Of a stretch of 64,000 nucleotides of DNA, positions 42,312 through 49,870 are shown in pieces. The DNA comes from Azophilus sp965221465. GTDB lineage: Bacteria; Pseudomonadota; Gammaproteobacteria; Pseudomonadales; Azotimanducaceae. Position 1 is the first letter of the stretch. Every line of letters starts with the position of its first letter. The stretch spans positions 2,356,001 to 2,420,000 of the forward strand of contig OZ244892.1 in the NCBI GenBank assembly GCA_965221465.1. Direction: 5' to 3'. Under the pieces are notes generated by a model that saw only the letters and a program-made list of their open reading frames with translations, did not search any database and was not told the origin of the DNA. The position numbers and the translations under genes were made by a program.

Positions 42312-43034
42312 TCAGGAGGGGCGCCCGGAAGCACCACCCGGTTCGTTTTCGGCCATGTAAAGGAAGAGCCGCGCAAGTTGCCCCGCTTCATCGTCCCGGT
42401 TCAGTACCGGCGCCCGGGCCGAATCGGCATCCCCCCGTGCCGCTGCTACCGCATAGGCCAAAAGGTCGCCAATCGGCCGCGCCGCCAGGTTGACGAACCA
42501 GATCGCGGCAAACACCCCGACCACGAAAACCACGGAGATGAGGTACACCTGCCGGCCGATCGCCCGCTGAATCTTCAGCGCGATCAGGCTCGTATCCATG
42601 CCGACATGAACGGCCCCGGCCACCCCTGCCAGAATCGGGCTGCCGACCTCGACGAAGTCGCCCATTCCCGGTAGATGGCGTTCCACCGCCGAGTCGCCGA
42701 TCGGCCCGCCCGCCTCTATTTCCTCGGGGATGCCCGGCACGAAGGTGTGCGCCAGAAACTCTCCCGATTCGTCGGTAATGTAGATATAACGGATGCCTTG
42801 AATCTCCAGGAATTGATCGATCAGCGATTGCAGTGCCGACAGGTCGCGATTCAGCAGGATGTCGACGCTGGCATCGGCAATGGTCTTGGCGATGCCCCGG
42901 CTGTTGGTGACGTATTCCTCCGACAGATGGGTATCGACGGTGTAGACGCACAGAATCGAGGTCGACAGGCCGATCATGCCGAAAAGCGAGAACACGCCGA
43001 ATAGCGTCTTGCGGAACAGTTTTCTGACTTTCAT
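42312..43034 (-). CDS. two-TM sensor-like protein (Cache-type domain plus HAMP-like segment), no output domain
   Basis: A 240-residue inner-membrane protein. TM1 lies at about 9-32 (GVFSLFGMIGLSTSILCVYT) and a periplasmic domain of about 120 residues contains the Cache-like YIYITDESGEFLAHTFVPGI. TM2 is at about 165-185 (VYLISVVFVVGVFAAIWFVN), followed by a HAMP-like stretch (ARPIGDLLAYAVAAARGDAD). The protein ends about 45 residues after TM2 with no kinase, GGDEF or methyl-accepting module. ATG 43034 is preceded by GGAAAGAG. It lies downstream of a periplasmic binding-protein gene on the same strand and could receive its ligand-bound form. Either a truncated receptor or a subunit that signals through a partner. 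Confidence 0.75.
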   Translation of the reverse strand: MKVRKLFRKTLFGVFSLFGMIGLSTSILCVYTVDTHLSEEYVTNSRGIAKTIADASVDILLNRDLSALQSLIDQFLEIQGIRYIYITDESGEFLAHTFVPGIPEEIEAGGPIGDSAVERHLPGMGDFVEVGSPILAGVAGAVHVGMDTSLIALKIQRAIGRQVYLISVVFVVGVFAAIWFVNLAARPIGDLLAYAVAAARGDADSARAPVLNRDDEAGQLARLFLYMAENEPGGASGRPS

Positions 43035-43042
43035 GGAATACT

Positions 43043-43117
43043 CTTTCCGAGTGATCAACTTTATTGAATTCGCTAACGTGGGGGACCGTTCCTTCGGTCC
43101 GGCTCCGAGAACCGGGC
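43043..43117 (-). repeat. family B repeat, tail module only, copy B6
   Basis: TTATTGAATTCGCTAACGTG and GGGGACCGTTCCTTCGG, then GGCTCCGAGAACCGG, match the reverse complement of the tail and right arm of the full copy at 18590-18655. It overlaps the last 15 or so codons of the binding-protein gene, so the repeat forms that gene's 3' end. Confidence 0.75.
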
Positions 43118-44410
43118 GCCCCAGTCGTCGAGCGTAACGAATCGGTCCCGCTCCACCACCGTGTAATACACCTGCTGCAAACCCTGCCGGCGGCCGGGGC
43201 CGAAGGAAACCCGCTCGCCGATGCCAAGATCGAAGTCCTCGATGGAGAATACAGCCCGCTCCAGGCCCTCGCGCGTGGGCGTGTCGCCGAGACGCCGCAA
43301 CACCTCCACCATCAGCTTCGCATTCAGGAACCCTTCCAGGCTCACGAAGCTGTGCGGAAACGGGCTGTAGGGCTCCTTGACCAGTTCTTCCGGTGCCTGG
43401 GGGTCGTAACGACTCATCAGCTCCCGGTACTCCCGCACTGCGGGAACGGTCGCGTCCTCGTAGCTCGGCACCACTTGGGAATTCACCAGCAGCCGGGTAT
43501 ACGGGCGCGCATCCTCGTGCGATTCCAGCAATAGCTTCAACAGGTTCTCGCTGCCGACGAAGGAAAGATTCGCCATCGGTACCCGCAACCCGAGATCCAC
43601 CGCGTCGCGGGCGAAGGCTGCACAGGCCGCATACGAACCGACACAGATCACCGCGTCCGGATCGACCTTTTTCAGCCGTTCGACCTGGGCGCGCATGACG
43701 TCGGTGAACCTGGCGCCACGCTTGTAGGTGGCCTCGCCGACAATGGTCTCGCCATGCCTTGCAAGCGCTGCCCGAACGCCCGACCAGCCGCTGCGGCCGT
43801 AGGCATCGGCCTGGTAGAAGACGGCGACGCGGCGGCGGCCCACAGCGACGAAATTGTCGACCAGCCCTGCCGTTTCCTGCTTGTAGGATGCACGCAGATT
43901 GAAGGCAAAGTCCCCGTACGGGGGCTCGCGTTGCGGCGCCGCCCCGGTGAAGGGGAAGAAGAGGTACGTATGCCGATCCTGAAACTTCTTCAGCATCGGC
44001 AGCACGCGGGTCACCGTCGGTGTGCCGACGTAGCCGAACAGCAGGAAGACCCGGTCGTCGAGCATCAGCGTCATGGTGTTGTTGACGGCCGGGTCCGGCT
44101 GATAGCCGTCATCGTAGGCGACGACCCGAATGCGCCGGCCGCCCACTCCGCCCTGACGATTGACGTGCTCGAACCAGGCGCTCGCACCCCGGTGCAACTC
44201 GATGCCCAGCCCCCGAGAGGGGCCGGAAAACGCCGCCGACATGCCCAGCAGAAACTCGCTGTCGCTCACCCCCGCGTCGCCGATCGAGGAGACGGCGGCA
44301 ACACCCCGAGTGTCGTTTGGAAACCGCGCCGTAACACCAACCCCTGCAGCCATGGCTTCGAGCCAGGGCGCAGCCAGGCCGTACCCCATCAGCAGACGCC
44401 TCGTCAGCAT
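43073..44410 (-). CDS. branched-chain amino-acid-type ABC substrate-binding protein
   Basis: A 445-residue periplasmic binding protein of the Leu/Ile/Val (Peripla_BP_6) type. The N-terminus from ATG 44410 (MLTRRLLMGYGLAAPWLEAM) looks like a Tat- or Sec-type leader. The ligand-binding lobes begin FLLGMSAAFSGPSRGLGIEL and GASAWFEHVNRQGGVGGRRI, with FGYVGTPTVTRVLPMLKKFQ and VAVFYQADAYGRSGWSGVRA. No permease or ATPase genes are nearby, and a Cache/HAMP-like protein follows on the same strand, so sensing rather than transport is plausible. The last ~15 residues (GARFSEPDRRNGPPR) are encoded by a family B repeat. Confidence 0.85.
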   Translation of the reverse strand: MLTRRLLMGYGLAAPWLEAMAAGVGVTARFPNDTRGVAAVSSIGDAGVSDSEFLLGMSAAFSGPSRGLGIELHRGASAWFEHVNRQGGVGGRRIRVVAYDDGYQPDPAVNNTMTLMLDDRVFLLFGYVGTPTVTRVLPMLKKFQDRHTYLFFPFTGAAPQREPPYGDFAFNLRASYKQETAGLVDNFVAVGRRRVAVFYQADAYGRSGWSGVRAALARHGETIVGEATYKRGARFTDVMRAQVERLKKVDPDAVICVGSYAACAAFARDAVDLGLRVPMANLSFVGSENLLKLLLESHEDARPYTRLLVNSQVVPSYEDATVPAVREYRELMSRYDPQAPEELVKEPYSPFPHSFVSLEGFLNAKLMVEVLRRLGDTPTREGLERAVFSIEDFDLGIGERVSFGPGRRQGLQQVYYTVVERDRFVTLDDWGARFSEPDRRNGPPR

Positions 44411-44719
44411 GGCCCGGTGACTCTCATTCGGTGCAACTATCCCACTCGACCCATTCCCGCGACGAGCCATTATTGCGGAAACGAGTAGCGATACTCCAAT
44501 CCGACAAAGCACCAAACTGTCGGGTCAGAGCAATCGGCGACCGAATGCGGGCGACCGAAGTCGGGTTGTCGCGGAAACGACGGCAGTGCGACGGTGCCGC
44601 GCCCTGCCGGCGGACGACCCTCTGCGCCGGGAAGCGACAACAGGTTCCTGCCCTACGGCGGCTTGGGAGATTGGTTGCGACCGATAACGATCAGTTTGGG
44701 GCGAAGAATCGCGTCCGTT
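44411..44719. other. intergenic stretch, no gene seen
   Basis: About 310 bp between the binding-protein gene and a broken small gene. I see no coding frame or clear regulatory motif. It marks the left side of an A+T-richer accessory region. Confidence 0.35.
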
Positions 44720-45021
44720 TCAGGAGGCATGCCCGAAGTCGGAGGAAGCGTTTGACTTGCCGATTGCCGAGCTATCTTGCACCGCCTCGTCAATCAATTT
44801 GGCGAGATCGCCGAAAAAAGCCGTTTGAGCCGAATCGCGCCGCATAACCACCACCCGTTGAAAGTCGAGCATGAGCGCTTCGAGCTCTGCATCGGAAGGC
44901 TCTACACGAATATCCAGCAAGTCGACTTTTGGAACCAAAAAACAATCCGCTCGCGAGCCTCGTAAACCTGCGGGTCGTCGTATTGGAAGAGCGTCAGGTC
45001 AAGGCGAATGGTCTTCAACAT
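44720..45021 (-). pseudogene. small gene frameshifted at a six-T tract
   Basis: From ATG 45021 the frame reads MLKTIRLDLTLFQYDDPQVY and EARERIVFWF, then ends after 39 codons. One base out of frame, a second segment begins at the same place and continues VPKVDLLDIRVEPSDAELEA to GKSNASSDFGHAS, stopping at 44720. The switch lies in a run of six T (minus strand; 44937-44942). Adding one T restores a single frame of about 100 residues. It could be a mutation, a phase-variable tract, slippage or a sequence error. No family is recognised. Confidence 0.55.
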
Positions 45022-45198
45022 TCAACTCTGCACTTTGCGGAGATGTCTCAGGTCGTCGAGACCATCACGTCAGCTTGAATGTTCGGTTTTGTGAGGTCCG
45101 GGTAGTCGCAGTCACCGAGGGGTGTCTGAGAGAGTCCAGGTCACCCGCAGGACTGAATCGGCGGCGGTTACAATCGCAGCATTGCACCTGGAAGCCAG

Positions 45199-45675
45199 TC
45201 AGTTGAGACATCTACATCGACCATAATACTGCGAAGGAGTAAGCGTACCGTCGAAAAGCGTGTGTCGAGAGTGCACTGCGTTGAGGTAAGCATCGACCGC
45301 GGTTACCTGTATCGTACCTGTCGCCGTCACTTCAATGAACTGGATGGCCTCCAATTCAGATCCGAGAGAGATTGCACGATGCACCTGTACGGGCTCCACG
45401 CCCAGGTTTCCAACCAAGCGGGCTTCTCCATCGTCAAACACGAACTGAAATTCGAACTCGGAAGTGCCCACCTGGTACTTATCAGGCTCAAATAGGATTC
45501 CATCTGGCTGGCTGGCTGCATGGGAGAAAGTACAAGCCATGCCGGCGTTGGAGAGAATGTCCTTCGCGCAAGCGGCAGGAAGAGATTGAGTTGTGCTTTG
45601 ACCGGCTAAAGGATCCACGCACCCTGCATTGAGAAGCGCCAGAGCAATAATGAGCGCAGAGTCAACAACGCGCAT
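45199..45675 (-). CDS. probable lipoprotein, hypothetical
   Basis: A 158-residue product with a lipoprotein-type signal (MRVVDSALIIALALLNAGC), Cys19 being the likely lipidation site although Asn at -3 is unusual. The mature part is acidic and beta-rich (EFEFQFVFDDGEARLVGNLG, IQFIEVTATGTIQVTAVDAY), with a short Cys-containing C-terminus YYGRCRCLN. No known domain. It sits between two frameshifted small genes on the same strand in a low-GC stretch. Confidence 0.6.
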   Translation of the reverse strand: MRVVDSALIIALALLNAGCVDPLAGQSTTQSLPAACAKDILSNAGMACTFSHAASQPDGILFEPDKYQVGTSEFEFQFVFDDGEARLVGNLGVEPVQVHRAISLGSELEAIQFIEVTATGTIQVTAVDAYLNAVHSRHTLFDGTLTPSQYYGRCRCLN

Positions 45676-45862
45676 TGGCCATCTCCTAACCTGCGAGCTT
45701 CCGAGTTTACCTGAACTGATTCATCCCATACAAACAGCACCGGTTTTTGTATCCCCACATCGAGGAGCAATAGGCGCGTTGAACGCCACTTCCTTAATCT
45801 GCTGATTCAGATCGTGGTACCGACATCCGGGTTTTCCGCCACCTGTTTTTTGTCAGCGGCAA

Positions 45863-46217
45863 CTACTTCTTTGTCGTCGCATCCATGATGAGGTGCGTGA
45901 TACACGCACCGCAAGCGATAAGCCCAACCACGTGTAGTGCGCGGTCCCAATCGTCCGGCGGTTGCCCGCGATAAAGGCCGTAGAAACCGCGCCCAACGGT
46001 TAGCCCGAAAGTCATGCTGTGAAAAAACTGGCGGTGGTTCCAAGGGGCTTGCCGGCTCCAGCCAGTCGGGTATCGAGCCAAGTTTAGCCGCCGACGCCCC
46101 GGACACCTGGGCCTGAACAGCGCGCTGCTCCGGCGATTCGTTGGCGTCGATGCTGAGGAGCAATGTGCATGCGCCTACAGCGACGGCCGCGCCCAGAACA
46201 TGTTGATGTCTGTTCAT
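45863..46217 (-). pseudogene. small secreted or membrane protein gene frameshifted at a six-T tract
   Basis: From ATG 46217 the frame gives a signal-like N-terminus (MNRHQHVLGAAVAVGACTLL) and continues to EPASPLEPPPVF. There, at a run of six T (minus strand; 46022-46027), the plausible continuation is in another frame: FHSMTFGLTVGRGFYGLYRG to HVVGLIACGACITHLIMDAT, stopping at 45863. Removing one base gives a single product of about 117 residues with a C-terminal hydrophobic segment. The unshifted frame reads on as Arg-rich sequence to 45807. Function unknown. Confidence 0.55.
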
Positions 46218-46320
46218 AGGTTATTCTGGGGCGCTACTTGGAATTCTCTATAATAATCAATGTCGTATGAGAAAATCGGGCTGCGATTCGGCCTTGCAGT
46301 TCGACCCGCTTTCCACTAAA

Positions 46321-46358
46321 GTTTACAAAAAATAACGAATACCTAATATTTTGTAAAC
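46321..46358 (+). promoter_or_regulatory. promoter with perfect 10-bp palindromic operator
   Basis: GTTTACAAAA (46321-46330) and TTTTGTAAAC (46349-46358) form a perfect inverted repeat with an 18-bp spacer. A -35-like TTTACA (46322-46327) and a -10-like TAATAT (46344-46349) are 16 bp apart within it. AGGAG (46362-46366) and ATG 46374 follow. The arrangement is what is expected for autorepression by the XRE protein encoded directly downstream. Confidence 0.8.
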
Positions 46359-46373
46359 CACTAGGAGCGAAAG

Positions 46374-47444
46374 ATGTTGGCAGAACGACTGCATCGGGCG
46401 CGACAGGCGAGTGGCCTGTCGCTGCGCGCGTTGGCGGAAGACGTCGGGGTCTCGGCGATGGCGATTTCCAAGTATGAGCGTGCGCAATCGGTCCCGTCGT
46501 CTGATGTGCTGCTCGCCCTCGCTAATGCGCTTGGTGTCCGCACCGAGTATTTTTTCCGGACCACCTCGGTCGATCTCGAGCGAATCGAACATCGCAATCG
46601 CCGTGTCTGGAAGCTGCCCAAGTCCGCCGAAAAGAAAGTGCTTGCCGACGTTAGCGATCAACTCGAGCGCTGGTTGGCGTTGGACGAGGTCACTCCCGCA
46701 CCCTGGTCAGTTCCGTTCTCTCTGCCCGCTGATTTGCCGGACGTGGTCGCAGAACTGGACGCGATCGAGTCTGTTGCTACCCAAGTACGTCGCCATTGGG
46801 ATCTTGGTCTAAACCCGATCCCTGATCTGATCGACACACTGGAAGTGCGCGGCCTAAAAGTCTTTACGACCAAGTTTGACGATCCACGATTCGAAGGAAT
46901 GAGTGCGATGGCCGGCGATCATCGCATTATTGTTGTAGGTCGTAACTGGGCAGGAGATCGACAGCGGTTTACGCTGGCTCATGAACTGGGGCATATCGTT
47001 CTGGACGATCGACTCGACCCACAGGTTGATAAAGAGCGGGCTGCTGATCGGTTTGCCGGTACCTTTTTGGTCCCCAAGGAAAAAGTCATTCAGGCCTTGG
47101 GATGTCAGCGACGTTACTTGGAGTATCCGGAGCTCTACCTGCTCAAGCACGAGTTCGGGCTGAGTATGGGCGGTTGGAGTTACCGGGCGCTTGACCTTGG
47201 CATAACGAACAAGACGACACACAAAGCGTTTTGGACGGAGTTCGCTGCTAAAGGGTGGAAGGAGAAAGAGCCCGGCGAACAATACCCTTCCGAATCGCCT
47301 CGGTTATTTGAGCAGACTGTCTACCGCGCACTGAGCGAAGGATTGATTGGCGAATCCAAAGCTGCTGAATTGTTGTCGATTACGGTTTACGAACTCGCTG
47401 CTCGACGGCGGATGGAGAGCACCGGTGGCGATTCTGGTAAGTGA
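46374..47444 (+). CDS. XRE-family regulator fused to ImmA/IrrE metalloprotease domain (antitoxin-like)
   Basis: A 356-residue protein. Residues 1-65 form an XRE/Cro helix-turn-helix (LRALAEDVGVSAMAISKYER). A linker leads to a COG2856 (ImmA/IrrE, DUF955) domain with the zinc-protease motif HELGH at 203-207 (RFTLAHELGHIVL) and ERAADRFAGTFLVP. Such fusions serve as antitoxins or as protease-regulators of mobile elements. It overlaps the start of the PIN-like gene by 20 bp, and a palindromic promoter precedes it, so the pair is probably an autoregulated toxin-antitoxin module. Composition is less GC-rich than in the core. Confidence 0.9.
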   Translation: MLAERLHRARQASGLSLRALAEDVGVSAMAISKYERAQSVPSSDVLLALANALGVRTEYFFRTTSVDLERIEHRNRRVWKLPKSAEKKVLADVSDQLERWLALDEVTPAPWSVPFSLPADLPDVVAELDAIESVATQVRRHWDLGLNPIPDLIDTLEVRGLKVFTTKFDDPRFEGMSAMAGDHRIIVVGRNWAGDRQRFTLAHELGHIVLDDRLDPQVDKERAADRFAGTFLVPKEKVIQALGCQRRYLEYPELYLLKHEFGLSMGGWSYRALDLGITNKTTHKAFWTEFAAKGWKEKEPGEQYPSESPRLFEQTVYRALSEGLIGESKAAELLSITVYELAARRRMESTGGDSGK

Positions 47445-47910
47445 TGCCAATATTTTCATTGACGTCACGGTTTCCAATCTATCAAGAGCAATGTTTCGCC
47501 TCGAGGACACGATCGCAACACCGGACGTTCTCTACCAAGAAGAACTAAAAGAGCATCATCCGGAACTTCCCGGCCTGGGATTGCAGGTAGAGCAGCTTTC
47601 CATTGAAGGTGTCACTGAAGTAGAGCGTCTACGAACCGTCTATACAGGTCCAAGTTCAAATGATTTGTTCGCCCTGGCGCTCGCGAAGACCAATGAGTGG
47701 ACACTGCTGAGTGGCGACCGGAGCCTGCGGAAGGCGGCGGCCGCTGAAGCGGTTGAGGTACACGGCACGCTTTGGCTAGTGGAACGCATGGTGACCTCAC
47801 GAGTGATAGATTCAGCACAGGCCGCTACCGCTTTCGAGTTGATGAGGGGGAGCCAACGACGATTGCCCTGGAACGCGGTCAATGCGTTGATGTCCCGACT
47901 TTCCAAATAG
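47425..47910 (+). CDS. PIN-like domain protein, probable toxin RNase
   Basis: A 161-residue protein from GTG 47425, overlapping the upstream antitoxin gene by 20 bp in another frame. Acidic residues of a PIN nuclease are visible: D7 in AILVSDANIFID, E39/E40 in DVLYQEELKEH, D80 in GPSSNDLFALALA and D98 in LLSGDRSLRKAA. PIN toxins cleave RNA using two divalent metal ions. Adjacency to an XRE-ImmA protein rather than to a short VapB-like antitoxin is a less common arrangement. Normal size for the family. Confidence 0.85.
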   Translation: MAILVSDANIFIDVTVSNLSRAMFRLEDTIATPDVLYQEELKEHHPELPGLGLQVEQLSIEGVTEVERLRTVYTGPSSNDLFALALAKTNEWTLLSGDRSLRKAAAAEAVEVHGTLWLVERMVTSRVIDSAQAATAFELMRGSQRRLPWNAVNALMSRLSK

Positions 47911-48174
47911 TAGTCGCTCGACTTCAATCGCCCTGCAGATTGATAGAGGCTAAACTTCCCTCGCCTGGCTTTCGGCACTCAACCCTGATTTCAATTGACT
48001 TCGCCGGATTCGGCTGATCGCGGGGACTCGAAGTTGGGTACCTGGAGTTCCGCGCCGTCGGCGAGGGCCTGCGCATTGCCGCGTTGTACCGTGAGACTTG
48101 GCTAGCGACTGACGGCTGTGTAACGTTGCGGTGCCCTGCTCGGCAACAACGGGCGATGACCAGGAAAACCGCAG

Positions 48175-49338
48175 ATGCAGATCATGTCTGACATTCCCTA
48201 CGACTTCGGGGTCGGCCGCTCGGACCCGGCCACCTTTCCGACGGATGCGATCAAGCGCGCCGCGTTGGCAGCCATCGAGCGGGAAGCCGTTGAAATGAAC
48301 AACTATCCGGGCGGCCTGGGGCACGCTGGGCTGCGCGAGGCCATGGCGCGGCGGGAGTCGGAGCGCGAGGGCGTGGCTGTCGACCCGGAACACATCGTCC
48401 TCACCAACGGTTCGATGCAGGCGGTGACGCTCTGCGCCGAAGCCCTGCAGGAACAGCACGGCGACACCGTCATCGTCGAAGAATTCTCCTATCCTGGAAC
48501 CCTTTCCGCCTACCGTTCTCTAAAACTCGAGACTGTCGGTATTCCCCTGGATGCCGGCGGCATGAAAATGGATGCCCTGGAGGCGGCGCTGGTGCGGCTC
48601 GAGCGCGAAAACCGCCGTCCCAGGTTCATCTATGCCATCACCACCTATCAGAACCCAACCGGGTTCGTGATGCCGGCAAGCCGCCGTCTCGAGATGATCG
48701 AACTGGCGCGGCGTTTCGGCATTCCCATCGTCGAAGACAACTGCTACGGCGACGTGCACTTCGACGGCCCCGTGGAACCGGCCATCTATGCGCTCGACGC
48801 CGACCCCAACCACATCTATCTTTGCTCCCTCTCCAAGATTCTCGCCCCCGGCTTCCGATTGGGATACATCCACGCCCGCCCGCCGATGCTGGAGACTATC
48901 CTGGCCCGCCGCCACGATGCCGGCAGCAACACCTTCGCCAGCGCCGTCGTCGCCGAGTTCTACCGCGACGGCATCGCCACCCACTCACAGGCAACCACCC
49001 CGCCGCTACGCCGGAAGCGCGATCTGGTTTGCGAACACCTGCAAGCCGCGGCCGCCGACATCTGCGCCTGGTCGAAGCCCGTCGGCGGCATCTTCATCTG
49101 GGTTCGCCTGCCCGAAGACACCGACCTCGCGAAGCTCCAAAGCCTCTCCCTGTCCCGAGGCATCAACTACCTGCCGGGCGCCGACTTCCACTATCGGGGC
49201 GACGAAGCGCCCTATCTGCGCCTGGCATTCGGGCACCTGCCGGAAGACCGAATCGAAGCCGGCATCCCCATTCTCGCCCGCTGCATCCGCGAGGCGCGCA
49301 CCAGCAACGAGCCTATTGGATTCGACTCGTTGTTTTGA
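48175..49338 (+). CDS. PLP-dependent aminotransferase (class I/II, LysN/MocR-core type)
   Basis: A 387-residue fold-type I aminotransferase. Motifs are GVGRSDPATFPTDAIKRAA, NNYPGGLGHAGLREAMARRE, LTNGSMQAVTLCAEAL, AITTYQNPTGFVMPASRRLE, IVEDNCYGDVHFDG and the PLP-lysine SLSKILAPGFRLGYI. It resembles 2-aminoadipate/aromatic transaminases and the catalytic part of MocR regulators, but without the GntR DNA-binding domain. ATG 48175 follows AGGAAA at good spacing; ATG 48184 is an alternative. It is the last core-like gene before the 49.4-58.4 kb accessory region. Confidence 0.9.
   Translation: MQIMSDIPYDFGVGRSDPATFPTDAIKRAALAAIEREAVEMNNYPGGLGHAGLREAMARRESEREGVAVDPEHIVLTNGSMQAVTLCAEALQEQHGDTVIVEEFSYPGTLSAYRSLKLETVGIPLDAGGMKMDALEAALVRLERENRRPRFIYAITTYQNPTGFVMPASRRLEMIELARRFGIPIVEDNCYGDVHFDGPVEPAIYALDADPNHIYLCSLSKILAPGFRLGYIHARPPMLETILARRHDAGSNTFASAVVAEFYRDGIATHSQATTPPLRRKRDLVCEHLQAAAADICAWSKPVGGIFIWVRLPEDTDLAKLQSLSLSRGINYLPGADFHYRGDEAPYLRLAFGHLPEDRIEAGIPILARCIREARTSNEPIGFDSLF
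49308..49319 (+). repeat. 12-bp direct repeat, left (CGAGCCTATTGG)
   Basis: CGAGCCTATTGG occurs here, at the extreme 3' end of the aminotransferase gene, and again at 58379-58390, on the other side of the defence genes. It may be a boundary mark of an inserted segment, or chance. Confidence 0.35.
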
Positions 49339-49340
49339 CC

Positions 49341-49376
49341 CGCAACCCGACTACCTGTACTGACGGAAGGGTTGCG
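49341..49376 (+). terminator. hairpin after aminotransferase gene
   Basis: CGCAACCC (49341-49348) pairs with GGGTTGCG (49369-49376) across a 20-nt loop directly after the stop codon. No T tract follows, so termination is only likely, not certain. Confidence 0.45.
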
Positions 49377-49575
49377 CCATGACGTCGAACCGATGGAACA
49401 CGGTCTTTACGAACAAGACTTGGAATTGACCCCGAGATAGCAACGATTCGTGTCTCGTGGGCGTAGAAGACAGCTTCCAATCCGCAGCGATGAACCACAA
49501 TCGGCCGGAACGAGCCGAAAGCCGCTACCCCATGAGGTATCGACAAACCCAACAACGATGGCTGCAGCGAGGCCG

Positions 49576-49650
49576 TGGCGGCGACCTCCTCCACCGCGTT
49601 GGGCCGCTTGACGGCAGATTCCTGGCAAGGACGTCGATCATCTCGTCCAA
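49576..49650 (-). pseudogene. remnant of a short-chain dehydrogenase gene
   Basis: About 75 bp aligns at roughly 80% or better by eye with 58621-58690, inside the intact SDR gene. The encoded pieces are RLDEMIDVLA and, one base out of frame, QESAVKRPNAVEEVAA, matching EEMIDLFAQESSIKRPNTVEEVAA of the intact protein. Nothing else of the gene is visible, so this is a decayed fragment with a frameshift. It is in the same orientation as the intact gene 9 kb away. Confidence 0.75.
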
Positions 49651-49870
49651 TCGAGCGGCGATCTGCCGCCAGCCGAAAGAGCGAAACTGCAATTTCAACA
49701 ACTGACCGATTAGCTGAGCCAGCATGGCTCTGACGGACCAGCCTCCGGCAAACCCGGAGTGATTCGAACCCAGCGGTAGTTGGGATTGGCAGTTTATTCT
49801 CCCGCTCGCCCCATGGGCTGGTATCATCCGAAGACCACCATCGAGCAAATGACCACGAGCACGGCAACCA

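Noticed and set aside
45807..45862. Arg-rich C-terminal continuation of the 46217 frame to 45807
   Set aside because: The alternative frame after the T6 tract has a coherent hydrophobic protein ending; the continuation looks like out-of-frame sequence.
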